Shown here: positions 1 to 5,674 of the stretch, one piece after another
Layout: every line of letters begins with the position of its first letter
Position numbering within the stretch: the first letter of the stretch is position 1
Assembly: GCA_029932795.1 (NCBI GenBank)
Contig: JAOZPL010000148.1
Location: forward strand, 1 to 5,686
Reading direction: 5' to 3'
DNA: 5,686 bases
From: Candidatus Zixiibacteriota bacterium
GTDB taxonomy: Bacteria; Zixibacteria; MSB-5A5; GN15; FEB-12
Notes under the pieces: model-generated
Databases searched by the model: none
What the model was told of the DNA's origin: nothing
What the model saw: the letters and a program-made list of their open reading frames with translations, nothing else
Program-made: the position numbers and the translations under genes

Positions 1-1
1 G

Positions 2-451
2 GGCGTACGCGTAATCGAGCAGCCAACCGATGTGGCATCTATCGAGGAATGGCCTTATCTTAAAAAGAAGAAAGAGGACATTGAGTTGATCATTGACGAA
101 GGACTGGGAACGATTGAAAAATATCACCAGTACGCTCCGTACGTTGACGGTGTCAATATCAAAATGGAGAAGAGCGGCGGGATACTCGAGGCAGTCCGGA
201 TCGCTACCCAAGCTCGCCGGGATGGCAAAAAAGTTATGCTCGGTTGTATGGTAGAGTCATCCGTGGGAATCGCGCAATCGGTATATATGTCATCCCTGGC
301 TGACTACCACGATCTTGACGGGCCGCAGTTGCTTGAGGACGACATCGCTCTGGGCATCAAGTACGACCGGGAATCAATAGAGGTAGATCGTGAAATAATC
401 GGTGGCCCGAAACTGAAGCGGGATGTTGTTGAAAAGTACTCTAAACAATAG
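2..451 (+). CDS. Dipeptide epimerase (L-Ala-D/L-Glu epimerase-like), C-terminal part, 5' end cut by window
   Basis: Enolase-superfamily enzyme of the dipeptide epimerase branch. These enzymes invert one residue of a dipeptide, typically L-Ala-D-Glu from peptidoglycan stem peptides, giving an L,L-dipeptide that ordinary peptidases can digest. The frame is open from base 2, upstream of an internal GTG at 32, so the gene starts outside the window; 149 residues remain of a family usually 320-370 long. Numbering from base 2, VIEQP at 4-8 and IIDEG at 30-34 fit the barrel metal ligands (E6, D32). NIK at 52-54 supplies the expected second catalytic lysine (K54). MLGCMVESS follows, and DLDGP at 104-108 is the D-x-D motif that contacts the dipeptide amino group. 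The capping domain, first catalytic lysine and first metal ligand are missing, so substrate specificity cannot be judged. The TAG stop lies inside the next gene, which suggests translational coupling. The superfamily and subgroup are well supported; the exact dipeptide is inferred from the amidase next door. Confidence 0.88.
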   Translation, partial: GVRVIEQPTDVASIEEWPYLKKKKEDIELIIDEGLGTIEKYHQYAPYVDGVNIKMEKSGGILEAVRIATQARRDGKKVMLGCMVESSVGIAQSVYMSSLADYHDLDGPQLLEDDIALGIKYDRESIEVDREIIGGPKLKRDVVEKYSKQ

Positions 452-2387
452 GAAGTGCGCTTGTACGACATGGATAGCCGGCCTGGTAATATTGCTACTG
501 GGAGCTGCCGCTGTTTCTTCTGAATCGCCCCGAATCAAGGTTATTTATCCCGAACCGGAACAACTGATTGCCGCCGTTGACTCCACGTTCATTCTTGGGC
601 ATCTGACAGGAGATTACGATTTCGCCACTGACTTACTTCTCTTCATCAACGGCGAAGAAGTCGCCTTGCACAAGGACGGTGGTTTCCTGGCATTCCTTCC
701 GGTGACACCCGGCGATTTTGTTTTTCATATTGAAGTGTATCTGCAGACTGACGGCAGTAGGGAAGGTACATTATCCGACTCGCCTGTTGCCGCGACATCA
801 CTTCCGATAAAGATACCTAAACCACTTAAAACCATCCCCGAGGACACCTACATAATAGCTGGTGACTATCGTGCACCCCGGGGGGATATGGTTCTTGCTA
901 CCGGTGACCGGCTGGAGGTGATGTTCCGCGGCACACCCGGGCGCGGGGCCTGGTTCTCAATCGATGGAGTGGCTGATTCGGTCCCAATGGCTGAGACTGC
1001 CCCCTGCCCGCAACCCTATTGGGGTGAGTCGGTGTTCGGCGCCGGTGCGATTCCTGACTCGGTTCTGATCGGCGGTATCTATGCTGGTTTCCTTGACATA
1101 ACGGGTTCCATGAGCACGGAGGATTCCCCGATCATCTACCATCTAACCCCGCCGGACCCGGCCAGGATTGTAGCTCTCCTGCTTGACAACCCATTCGATA
1201 CAAGCGTTGTCGGTTTGCAAAAGTATCTTCGTAGCGAAGATCACCTGATTCATGAAAGCTCGTATAGCGTTTCGCTTAACCCGCCCGATTACCCATTCAC
1301 GGTACGATTTATCGACTCGGTGCTGATAATGAGGCATGAGCCTTTTCGAGGTTATTTCTCTATATTTCAACCAAAGGGAGTTGAGGCTCTGGTAGTTGGC
1401 GCCAGGGCGAACTGGTATAGAATAAAGTTATCAGCAACACAGTTCGCCTGGGTTGACCAGAACTCAGTTCAACGATTGCCCCAAGGAATACTCCCAAAAG
1501 AGTCATATGTCCGATCGATCCGGAGCTACGGTTCGGATGATTGTCTGGTGGTAGAGTTCTACCTGGCGGGCAAGCACCCGTTTCGAATTATCGAGGATGA
1601 TCGGCGGACAATTCGCATTCAACTGTTCGGTGTTACCACCGACACGGACTGGATACGATATGACTTATCGGACCCTTTGATCGACATTGCCACATGGGCA
1701 CAGGTTGAAGAAAGCCTTTACGAATTGAAAATTGCCCTTACTCAGGACATCTGGGGATACGACGCCTACTATGTTGGTAATACGTTTCACTTTCAGTTGA
1801 ACAAGCCGCCGAGCAACATAAGAAAGATCAAAGGCAAGCGGATTGTTATCGACCCCGGCCATTCGAAAGACCACGGTGCCATCGGTCCAACCGGGCTGAC
1901 CGAAGCCAAGGCGAATCTTGGCATTGCACTGGTGCTGGCCGATAGGCTTCGTAAAAAAGGTGCCGAAGTCACCCTGACTCGAGAGGATGACAGTGACGTA
2001 CCGCTTTATGACCGCCCTGCCATAGCAAAGGCGCGTGATGCTGATCTCTTTATTTCAGTTCACAACAATGCCGTACCGGATGGCGTCAATCCGTTCACGA
2101 ACAACGGCGTGTCGTCTTACTACTACCATCCACATTCGATTGAACTGGCGCGTGCTATTCAAAAAAGGATGATAAAGGCCACCGGACTGCCGGATCACGG
2201 TTTGTATCACGGCAACTTGGCGGTGAATCGTCCCACACAGTACCCGGCGGTTCTCATCGAATGCGCTTTCATGATTATACCCGAACAGGAAGCCATGTTG
2301 AAGACCAATAAGTTTCGCAAGACAATCGCCAAAGCCATCATACAGGGGATAGAAGATTTTCTCAAAGGGTACAACAATGTCCGATGA
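423..2387 (+). CDS. Secreted N-acetylmuramoyl-L-alanine amidase (Amidase_3, AmiC-like) with a long N-terminal region
   Basis: A zinc amidase that cleaves the bond between MurNAc and the L-Ala of the stem peptide in peptidoglycan. Of 654 residues, 1-33 look like a Sec signal peptide: basic at K4, R10 and K11, hydrophobic around 18-30, and no lipobox Cys. Residues about 36-110 form a beta-rich stretch containing FINGEEV and FLAFLPVTPGDF. Residues about 320-354 resemble an SH3b unit (NWYRIKL, FAWVDQ), followed by an AMIN-like beta region to about 460. The catalytic domain spans about 468-650: DPGH (H480), GLTEAKANL (E494), SVHNN (H547) and IECAF (E613) supply the three zinc ligands and the catalytic Glu in the right order. 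The last motif reads ECAFM where many amidases have ExGF. The start is ATG 423, 29 bases inside the epimerase gene, with only a weak GAAG ahead of it. No in-frame ATG lies nearby, and a later start would remove the signal peptide. Length is greater than the common 250-450 because of the N-terminal modules, whose roles are unknown; wall or septum targeting is a guess. Confidence 0.92.
   Translation: MLLKSTLNNRKCACTTWIAGLVILLLGAAAVSSESPRIKVIYPEPEQLIAAVDSTFILGHLTGDYDFATDLLLFINGEEVALHKDGGFLAFLPVTPGDFVFHIEVYLQTDGSREGTLSDSPVAATSLPIKIPKPLKTIPEDTYIIAGDYRAPRGDMVLATGDRLEVMFRGTPGRGAWFSIDGVADSVPMAETAPCPQPYWGESVFGAGAIPDSVLIGGIYAGFLDITGSMSTEDSPIIYHLTPPDPARIVALLLDNPFDTSVVGLQKYLRSEDHLIHESSYSVSLNPPDYPFTVRFIDSVLIMRHEPFRGYFSIFQPKGVEALVVGARANWYRIKLSATQFAWVDQNSVQRLPQGILPKESYVRSIRSYGSDDCLVVEFYLAGKHPFRIIEDDRRTIRIQLFGVTTDTDWIRYDLSDPLIDIATWAQVEESLYELKIALTQDIWGYDAYYVGNTFHFQLNKPPSNIRKIKGKRIVIDPGHSKDHGAIGPTGLTEAKANLGIALVLADRLRKKGAEVTLTREDDSDVPLYDRPAIAKARDADLFISVHNNAVPDGVNPFTNNGVSSYYYHPHSIELARAIQKRMIKATGLPDHGLYHGNLAVNRPTQYPAVLIECAFMIIPEQEAMLKTNKFRKTIAKAIIQGIEDFLKGYNNVR
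2364..2369 (+). promoter_or_regulatory. Ribosome binding site of the small membrane protein
   Basis: AAAGGG lies seven bases before ATG 2377 and inside the amidase coding sequence. It fixes the start of the small membrane protein and shows that the overlap is a designed start and not a chance frame. Confidence 0.7.
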
Positions 2388-2631
2388 GCAGAAAAGCACT
2401 GACAAGAAACGCCGTAGTGCTCGCTGGCTGATCTACCTGGCTGCGCTGGTGGCCGGGGCGATCCTTTTGGCCGATGCCTTTGCCTACGCACCCATCCAGA
2501 AGCTTACCGCCAGACTTGGAATCGGTTTACTCTTCTCGGCGATCGCCCTCTTTCTCGGCAACGGCAGAGCTTTCGGCTTCATAGCCGTGGCTATCCTTTG
2601 GATAGCAGTCATATTGACCTTTATCGTCTGA
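2377..2631 (+). CDS. Small three-helix membrane protein of unknown function
   Basis: I do not recognise this 84-residue protein. It begins with a hydrophilic, basic N-terminus (residues 1-16, with K6, K10, K11, R12, R13, R16). Three hydrophobic segments follow, at about 17-37, 47-60 and 63-84, and the chain ends inside the last one. A basic N-terminus ahead of helix one suggests a cytoplasmic N-terminus by the positive-inside rule. The ATG at 2377 has a good ribosome binding site, AAAGGG at 2364-2369, seven bases upstream. The gene overlaps the end of the amidase gene by 11 bases, so it is almost certainly cotranscribed and probably translationally coupled. Start, frame and hydrophobic pattern make it convincing as a real gene. 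A link to envelope biology is suggested only by its position. It could also be an unrelated small membrane protein carried along in the operon. Confidence 0.78.
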   Translation: MSDEQKSTDKKRRSARWLIYLAALVAGAILLADAFAYAPIQKLTARLGIGLLFSAIALFLGNGRAFGFIAVAILWIAVILTFIV

Positions 2632-2673
2632 GTAGAAGGGTATCCCGCGTGGGTATGGCGAAGACCCGCAAGG

Positions 2674-2705
2674 CAAACGGCCACCCCCGGAAGGATGACC
2701 GTTTG
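2674..2705. terminator. Hairpin in the convergent gap, possible two-way terminator
   Basis: CAAACGGCCACCC (2674-2686) pairs with GGATGACCGTTTG (2693-2705) at 11 of 13 positions around a six-base loop CCGGAA; the mismatches are 2681/2698 and 2684/2695. It sits 43 bases after the stop of the membrane protein gene and 41 bases past the stop of the opposing gene, where a terminator is expected. No clear T-tract follows on either strand, so intrinsic termination is uncertain. It may instead protect 3' ends or work with Rho. Confidence 0.45.
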
Positions 2706-2712
2706 TAATATC

Positions 2713-2733
2713 CAGCTACCCAGCCGGTAGTTG
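2713..2733. terminator. Second short hairpin in the convergent gap
   Basis: CAGCTACC (2713-2720) pairs with GGTAGTTG (2726-2733) over eight base pairs, one of them G-T, with a five-base loop CAGCC. It begins 14 bases beyond the stop of the minus-strand exported protein, so it is better placed for that gene than for the plus-strand operon. There is no T-run on either side, so a terminator role is only a positional inference. Confidence 0.35.
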
Positions 2734-2746
2734 CAACTTGGTTACC

Positions 2747-3391
2747 TTACTTGTCTTTGCCTTTGCCCTTGTTCTTTTTCTTAGGTTCTTTCTCCAAGGT
2801 ATATTTGGCTGATTGCTTCTTGGATTTTGCTTTGTTCTTTTTCACCTGGCCATTAATCGTAATGAAGCTGTTGCCCTTGGCGCGCATCTTGATGATCTCG
2901 TCGGCTGGACATCCGTAGTGCTCGGAGATAAACTTCAGGTTCACAAAATTGACAATCTCCGTGTCGCTGAAACGTATTGTGCCCCATTTGCTTTTCTTCT
3001 TGTTCTTGAAATGGCCATACGCTTTCCCATACGGGGGACCGGGAACCTGTTTAAGAGGGACGTAGAAGATCTCCGCTGTCAGGCCGAAATGGACTGTGAT
3101 ATCCATCCAGGTCTTGCCCCGAGCGCGTAACTTGACGATCGCTTCAGGACTGACTCCAGCCTTTCGAGCGAGAAAGAAAACCACAGGTAGCTCTTCATCG
3201 GGGATCTTTTTCTCCCTGACTACCACAACCTGTTTCTCGGCGACCTTGTAATGTTCTCCGATAGCGAGATAAAATCCCTTGATGCCGCCGTCACTAATAG
3301 ACAGACCAACATCGACCTCAGCCAAACTCTGGCTGGCCGCTGGCCAGATCATCAAGAGAAGCAAGAGAGCAAGAACAGTGATTGTGCGCAT
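2747..3391 (-). CDS. Exported protein with three copies of a helical-looking motif and a Lys-rich C-terminal tail
   Basis: No named family is recognised. From ATG 3391 the protein has 214 residues. Residues 1-24 form a signal peptide (R2, hydrophobic core 4-16, likely cut after S22-L23-A24). The mature part carries one motif three times, centred on Arg 59, 89 and 170. Copy one contains GEHYKVAEKQVVVVR, copy two RKAGVSPEAIVKLRARG, copy three SEHYGCPADEIIKMRAKG. Copies two and three match best; copy one is weaker but shares EHY with copy three. Between copies two and three lies a stretch with GPPYGKAYG. The tail (184-214) is about half lysine and looks disordered. The start is ATG 3391, not TTG 3397, because AGGAGG (3403-3398) ends six bases before the ATG but directly abuts the TTG. 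The gene stands alone, convergent with the operon to its left. The basic tail may bind anionic polymers or envelope surfaces, which is inference only. Confidence 0.85.
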   Translation of the reverse strand: MRTITVLALLLLLMIWPAASQSLAEVDVGLSISDGGIKGFYLAIGEHYKVAEKQVVVVREKKIPDEELPVVFFLARKAGVSPEAIVKLRARGKTWMDITVHFGLTAEIFYVPLKQVPGPPYGKAYGHFKNKKKSKWGTIRFSDTEIVNFVNLKFISEHYGCPADEIIKMRAKGNSFITINGQVKKNKAKSKKQSAKYTLEKEPKKKNKGKGKDK

Positions 3392-3397
3392 ATCCAA

Positions 3398-3403
3398 CCT
3401 CCT
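3398..3403 (-). promoter_or_regulatory. Strong ribosome binding site that decides the exported protein's start
   Basis: AGGAGG on the minus strand, six bases before ATG 3391. An in-frame TTG at 3397-3395 touches the site directly and would have no spacer, so the ATG two codons further on is preferred. Confidence 0.85.
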
Positions 3404-3467
3404 CGCTGGTAGTAAACGCCTGACTTGGTTTCCCTACGGTTGAATGTAGAAGGACCCTTATTGCCCT

Positions 3468-3499
3468 ATTATCGGCAAAATATAGTTCGGTGTTGAACT
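3468..3499 (-). promoter_or_regulatory. Candidate promoter with overlapping inverted repeat, exported protein gene
   Basis: On the minus strand, TTCAAC (3497-3492, 3 of 6 to the -35 consensus) and GATAAT (3473-3468, 5 of 6 to the -10 consensus) are 18 bases apart. Transcription would start near 3461 and leave a leader of about 70 bases. A perfect inverted repeat AGTTC-N6-GAACT (3484-3499) covers the -35 box, and a second, TTGCC-N8-GGCAA (3461-3478), covers the -10 box. Either might be an operator. Short repeats like these arise by chance, so confidence is low. Confidence 0.35.
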
Positions 3500-3586
3500 G
3501 ACTTTGCGATCCATAAACAGAATTCAATACGGGACTTACAGGATAGTTGGGGAAGTCAGCCTGCCTAAAAGTCGGGATTGGCAATC

Positions 3587-3658
3587 TACCCCCGCCAGGA
3601 GTTGAACCTGAATTTCCGGCTCCGGAGGCCGACGCGTTATCCATTACACCACGGGGGC
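3587..3658 (-). tRNA. tRNA-Arg, anticodon CCG
   Basis: A 72-base cloverleaf on the minus strand. The acceptor GCCCCCG (3658-3652) pairs with CGGGGGT (3594-3588), with a G-U at the first pair and discriminator A at 3587. The D stem is GTGT/ACGC with loop AATGGATA. The anticodon stem TCGGC/GCCGG holds loop CTCCGGA, so the anticodon is CCG (3625-3623), reading CGG arginine codons. The variable loop is AAAT. The T arm has loop TTCAACT closed by a five-pair stem with one wobble. CCA is not encoded after the discriminator (the next bases are GAT), so it must be added by tRNA nucleotidyltransferase. The gene stands alone and no integrase is near. Confidence 0.96.
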
Positions 3659-3686
3659 AACTGTATCCAACAATGCTCAGCAAGTA

Positions 3687-3715
3687 TAAATACCATAAGT
3701 CGGAAGCGTTGGCAA
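3687..3715 (-). promoter_or_regulatory. Likely promoter of tRNA-Arg
   Basis: On the minus strand, TTGCCA (3715-3710) and TATTTA (3692-3687) are 17 bases apart, and TATACT (3688-3683) overlaps the second box as an alternative -10. A start near 3680 would give a 5' leader of about 20 bases for RNase P to remove. Spacing and position relative to the tRNA are good. Confidence 0.55.
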
Positions 3716-3770
3716 CACCTATTTGAGCTTCACGCCACGTTGCCGCCTAGCGTGGGTTCAACTTTTTAGA

Positions 3771-3798
3771 TTGATTTGTCGATTCAAGAAAGTATGTT
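3771..3798 (+). promoter_or_regulatory. Possible promoter of proS
   Basis: TTGATT (3771-3776) and TATGTT (3793-3798) are 16 bases apart, each matching 4 of 6 consensus positions. Transcription would start near 3805, giving a leader of about 70 bases. The rest of the gap shows no T-box hallmarks or other riboswitch that I can see. The match is modest. Confidence 0.3.
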
Positions 3799-3861
3799 AT
3801 TGGTTTGCAGGTCAGATCGGGCCTTAAGCCAGGGCTGGAGACAACTAATGGATTGCAGGAT

Positions 3862-3867
3862 AGGAAG
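3862..3867 (+). promoter_or_regulatory. Ribosome binding site of proS
   Basis: AGGAAG lies eight bases before ATG 3876 and supports that start, which also matches the usual N-terminus of bacterial ProS. Confidence 0.65.
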
Positions 3868-3875
3868 TTAAGAAG

Positions 3876-5594
3876 ATGCGTTGGAGCCAGACATACATTC
3901 CCACACTGCGCGAAAAACAATCGGATGCGGAACTGATCTCACACCAGTTGCTGATTCGAGCCGGTTACATTCGCAAACTCGCCGCCGGAGTCTACGTCTA
4001 TCTACCGCTTATGCAGCGAGTGATCGAGAAATTCTCGAATATCGTACGCGAAGAGATGAACAAGGCTGGAGCTCTGGAAATAACGATGTCGGTTCTCTGT
4101 CCGGCTGAGTTATGGCAGGCTTCGGGCCGGTATGAGACGGTCGGCAAAGAACTTATGCGACTCAAAGACCGCCACGACCACGCTATGCTGTTATGCCCCA
4201 CGCACGAGGAGACAGTGACCCATCTGCTGGCCGGAGAGCTCAAAAGCTACAAACAACTCCCCCTGAATCTGTATCAGATTCAGGTCAAGTTCCGCGATGA
4301 AATCCGTCCCCGGTTCGGTCTGATGCGAGGTCGGGAATTCATCATGAAAGACGCCTATACATTCGATGTGGATGAAGCGTCATTCAACCGATCATATCAG
4401 GCTATGGTCGATGCCTATTTTGCGATCTTCAAGAGGGCGGGGCTTGACGTGATCAAGGTCGAATCGGACACCGGCACCATGGGCGGGAAGGAAGCCCACG
4501 AGTTTATGTTCCTGGTCGACACCGAAGCCGGGGAGGAAATAATCCTGACCACTAAGGACGGGAGCTACGCAGCTAATGTTGAGAAAGCCGATTTCCGTGA
4601 TCTGGCCGAGATCAAGACCGACTCTGAGATGAAGGAGATGAGGACGGTTGACACTCCGGGAGCGGCGACGATCGAAGAAGTGACAGCCTTTCTCGGTGTT
4701 GATCCTACCCGTCTTGTCAAGACGCTAATATGTATGGCCGACGGCAAACCGGTGGCGGCATTGGTCCGGGGGGACCGCGATCTCAACGAGGTCAAACTTA
4801 AGAACGCTCTCAGCGCCAGCGAACTTGAAATGGCCAGCCCTGAGCAGATCGAGGAGTGCACCGGTGCTCCGGTCGGTTTCGCCGGCCCGGTAGGTCTGAA
4901 GGATGTTCCGATAATTGTTGATCCGCTGGTAACCAAACTCCGCAACTTCGTTGTAGGCGCCAACGCCAACGAGAAGCACATTGTCAATGTAAATATCGAT
5001 CGCGATTTCAAAGCCACCAGGATTGTGGACATCACTCTGGCGCGTGCCGGAGACGCCCCCCCTGTGGGGGACGGTGTTATGATTGCAAAGCGAGGCATCG
5101 AGGTGGGCAACACTTTCATGCTGGGAACAAAGTACTCCGAGAGTCTCGGTGCCAAGTTCCTCGACGCGGAAGGTAAAGAACACCCCTGCATCATGGGTTC
5201 CTACGGCATCGGTATCACCCGCACTCCCCAGGCGGTACTGGAGAAATATCACGACAGAAAAGGGATTATCTGGCCCAGCAGTATCGCTCCTTATCTCGTG
5301 GAGCTGATTCCACTTAATGTGCAGCAGGAAGCTCAGGTTCAACCCGCTGAAGCAATATACAAGACTCTGACAGAAGCAGGTATAGAAGTCCTTTATGACG
5401 ACCGACCTGAGCGAGCGGGAGTCAAATTCAATGATGCTGATCTGATCGGGATGCCGATCAGGATTACGATTGGCGATAAATCGCTGAAGGAAGGCAAGAT
5501 AGAACTGAAGGCCCGTTGTGAGGAGACTGTCGAGTTGGTACCACTGAAGGAGATTTTAGCAAAAGTTAGGAAGATGGCCGAAAGGCTCAAGTAA
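3876..5594 (+). CDS. proS: Prolyl-tRNA synthetase, bacterial type with editing domain
   Basis: A cytoplasmic class II aminoacyl-tRNA synthetase that activates proline with ATP and charges tRNA-Pro. It is complete at 572 residues, the usual bacterial length. The N-terminus MRWSQTYIPTLRE and the motif 1 region (about 28-76, RKLAAGVYVYLPL) match the family. PTHEE (108-112) is the proline-binding loop. Motif 2 runs from F139-R140 to about 163, including RPRFGLMRGREF. The inserted YbaK-like editing domain lies at about 225-400, with K282, D349 and H368 at positions expected for deacylation of mischarged Ala-tRNA-Pro. Motif 3 is GSYGIGITR (441-449) with catalytic R449. The anticodon-binding domain fills about 475-572 and contains LYDDRPERAGVKFNDADLIG. 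No key residue is missing and no frameshift is seen. The gene is transcribed away from the neighbouring tRNA-Arg, so it probably has its own promoter in the gap upstream. Confidence 0.98.
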   Translation: MRWSQTYIPTLREKQSDAELISHQLLIRAGYIRKLAAGVYVYLPLMQRVIEKFSNIVREEMNKAGALEITMSVLCPAELWQASGRYETVGKELMRLKDRHDHAMLLCPTHEETVTHLLAGELKSYKQLPLNLYQIQVKFRDEIRPRFGLMRGREFIMKDAYTFDVDEASFNRSYQAMVDAYFAIFKRAGLDVIKVESDTGTMGGKEAHEFMFLVDTEAGEEIILTTKDGSYAANVEKADFRDLAEIKTDSEMKEMRTVDTPGAATIEEVTAFLGVDPTRLVKTLICMADGKPVAALVRGDRDLNEVKLKNALSASELEMASPEQIEECTGAPVGFAGPVGLKDVPIIVDPLVTKLRNFVVGANANEKHIVNVNIDRDFKATRIVDITLARAGDAPPVGDGVMIAKRGIEVGNTFMLGTKYSESLGAKFLDAEGKEHPCIMGSYGIGITRTPQAVLEKYHDRKGIIWPSSIAPYLVELIPLNVQQEAQVQPAEAIYKTLTEAGIEVLYDDRPERAGVKFNDADLIGMPIRITIGDKSLKEGKIELKARCEETVELVPLKEILAKVRKMAERLK

Positions 5595-5606
5595 TGTAGA
5601 ATTTTG

Positions 5607-5636
5607 TTGCGGTATAATGGGTTAATAGTTTATATT
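5607..5636 (+). promoter_or_regulatory. Promoter-like sequence after proS
   Basis: TTGCGG (5607-5612) and TATATT (5631-5636) are 18 bases apart, and a perfect TATAAT lies between them at 5613-5618 but lacks a recognisable -35 box. A start near 5643 from the first pair would put the downstream hairpin at the very beginning of the transcript. AT-rich sequence after a gene can look like this by chance. Confidence 0.4.
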
Positions 5637-5646
5637 ATCAGGCTGT

Positions 5647-5674
5647 GGGAGTGGGCTATGGTCCACTCTTTTCT
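5647..5674 (+). terminator. Strong hairpin with T-tract: proS terminator or leader of the next gene
   Basis: GAGTGGGC (5649-5656) pairs with GTCCACTC (5661-5668) over eight base pairs, one G-T, with a TATG tetraloop. Two outer G-T pairs (5647-5648 with 5669-5670) can extend it. TTTTCT follows at 5669-5674. This is the form of an intrinsic terminator, 52 bases after the proS stop. Because promoter-like boxes sit just upstream, it may instead be a short terminator-like leader of a gene beyond the window. Confidence 0.72.

Noticed and set aside
450..482. Alternative amidase start after the epimerase stop, using AGGAAG at 450-455
   Set aside because: The GTG at 455 and ATG at 470 that follow are in another frame and soon reach a stop; only the frame open from ATG 423 gives the signal peptide.
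2055..2684. Minus-strand open frames over the amidase end and the small membrane protein
   Set aside because: They are antisense to two genes with clear motifs or a ribosome binding site and show no motif of their own.
2813..3130. A 105-residue plus-strand open frame inside the exported protein gene
   Set aside because: It is antisense to a gene with signal peptide, strong ribosome binding site and repeats, and lacks a start signal of its own.
3318..3683. A 121-residue minus-strand open frame across the tRNA gene and the start of the exported protein gene
   Set aside because: Its stretch MDNASASGAGNSGSTPGG is a translation of the tRNA itself, a well-known artefact, and the frame also overlaps the exported protein's start in another phase.
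3578..3769. A 63-residue plus-strand open frame opposite the tRNA
   Set aside because: It reads through the tRNA complement and its promoter, has no ribosome binding site and no recognisable protein features.
3799..3875. T-box or other riboswitch in the proS leader
   Set aside because: The leader is too short for a T-box and lacks the TGGNACCGCG signature; the GC-rich patch around 3819-3839 forms only weak three- to four-pair stems.
4565..5342. Long minus-strand open frames (205 and 209 residues) inside proS
   Set aside because: They lie wholly opposite a complete, conserved proS and have composition typical of antisense shadows, with no domain motif.
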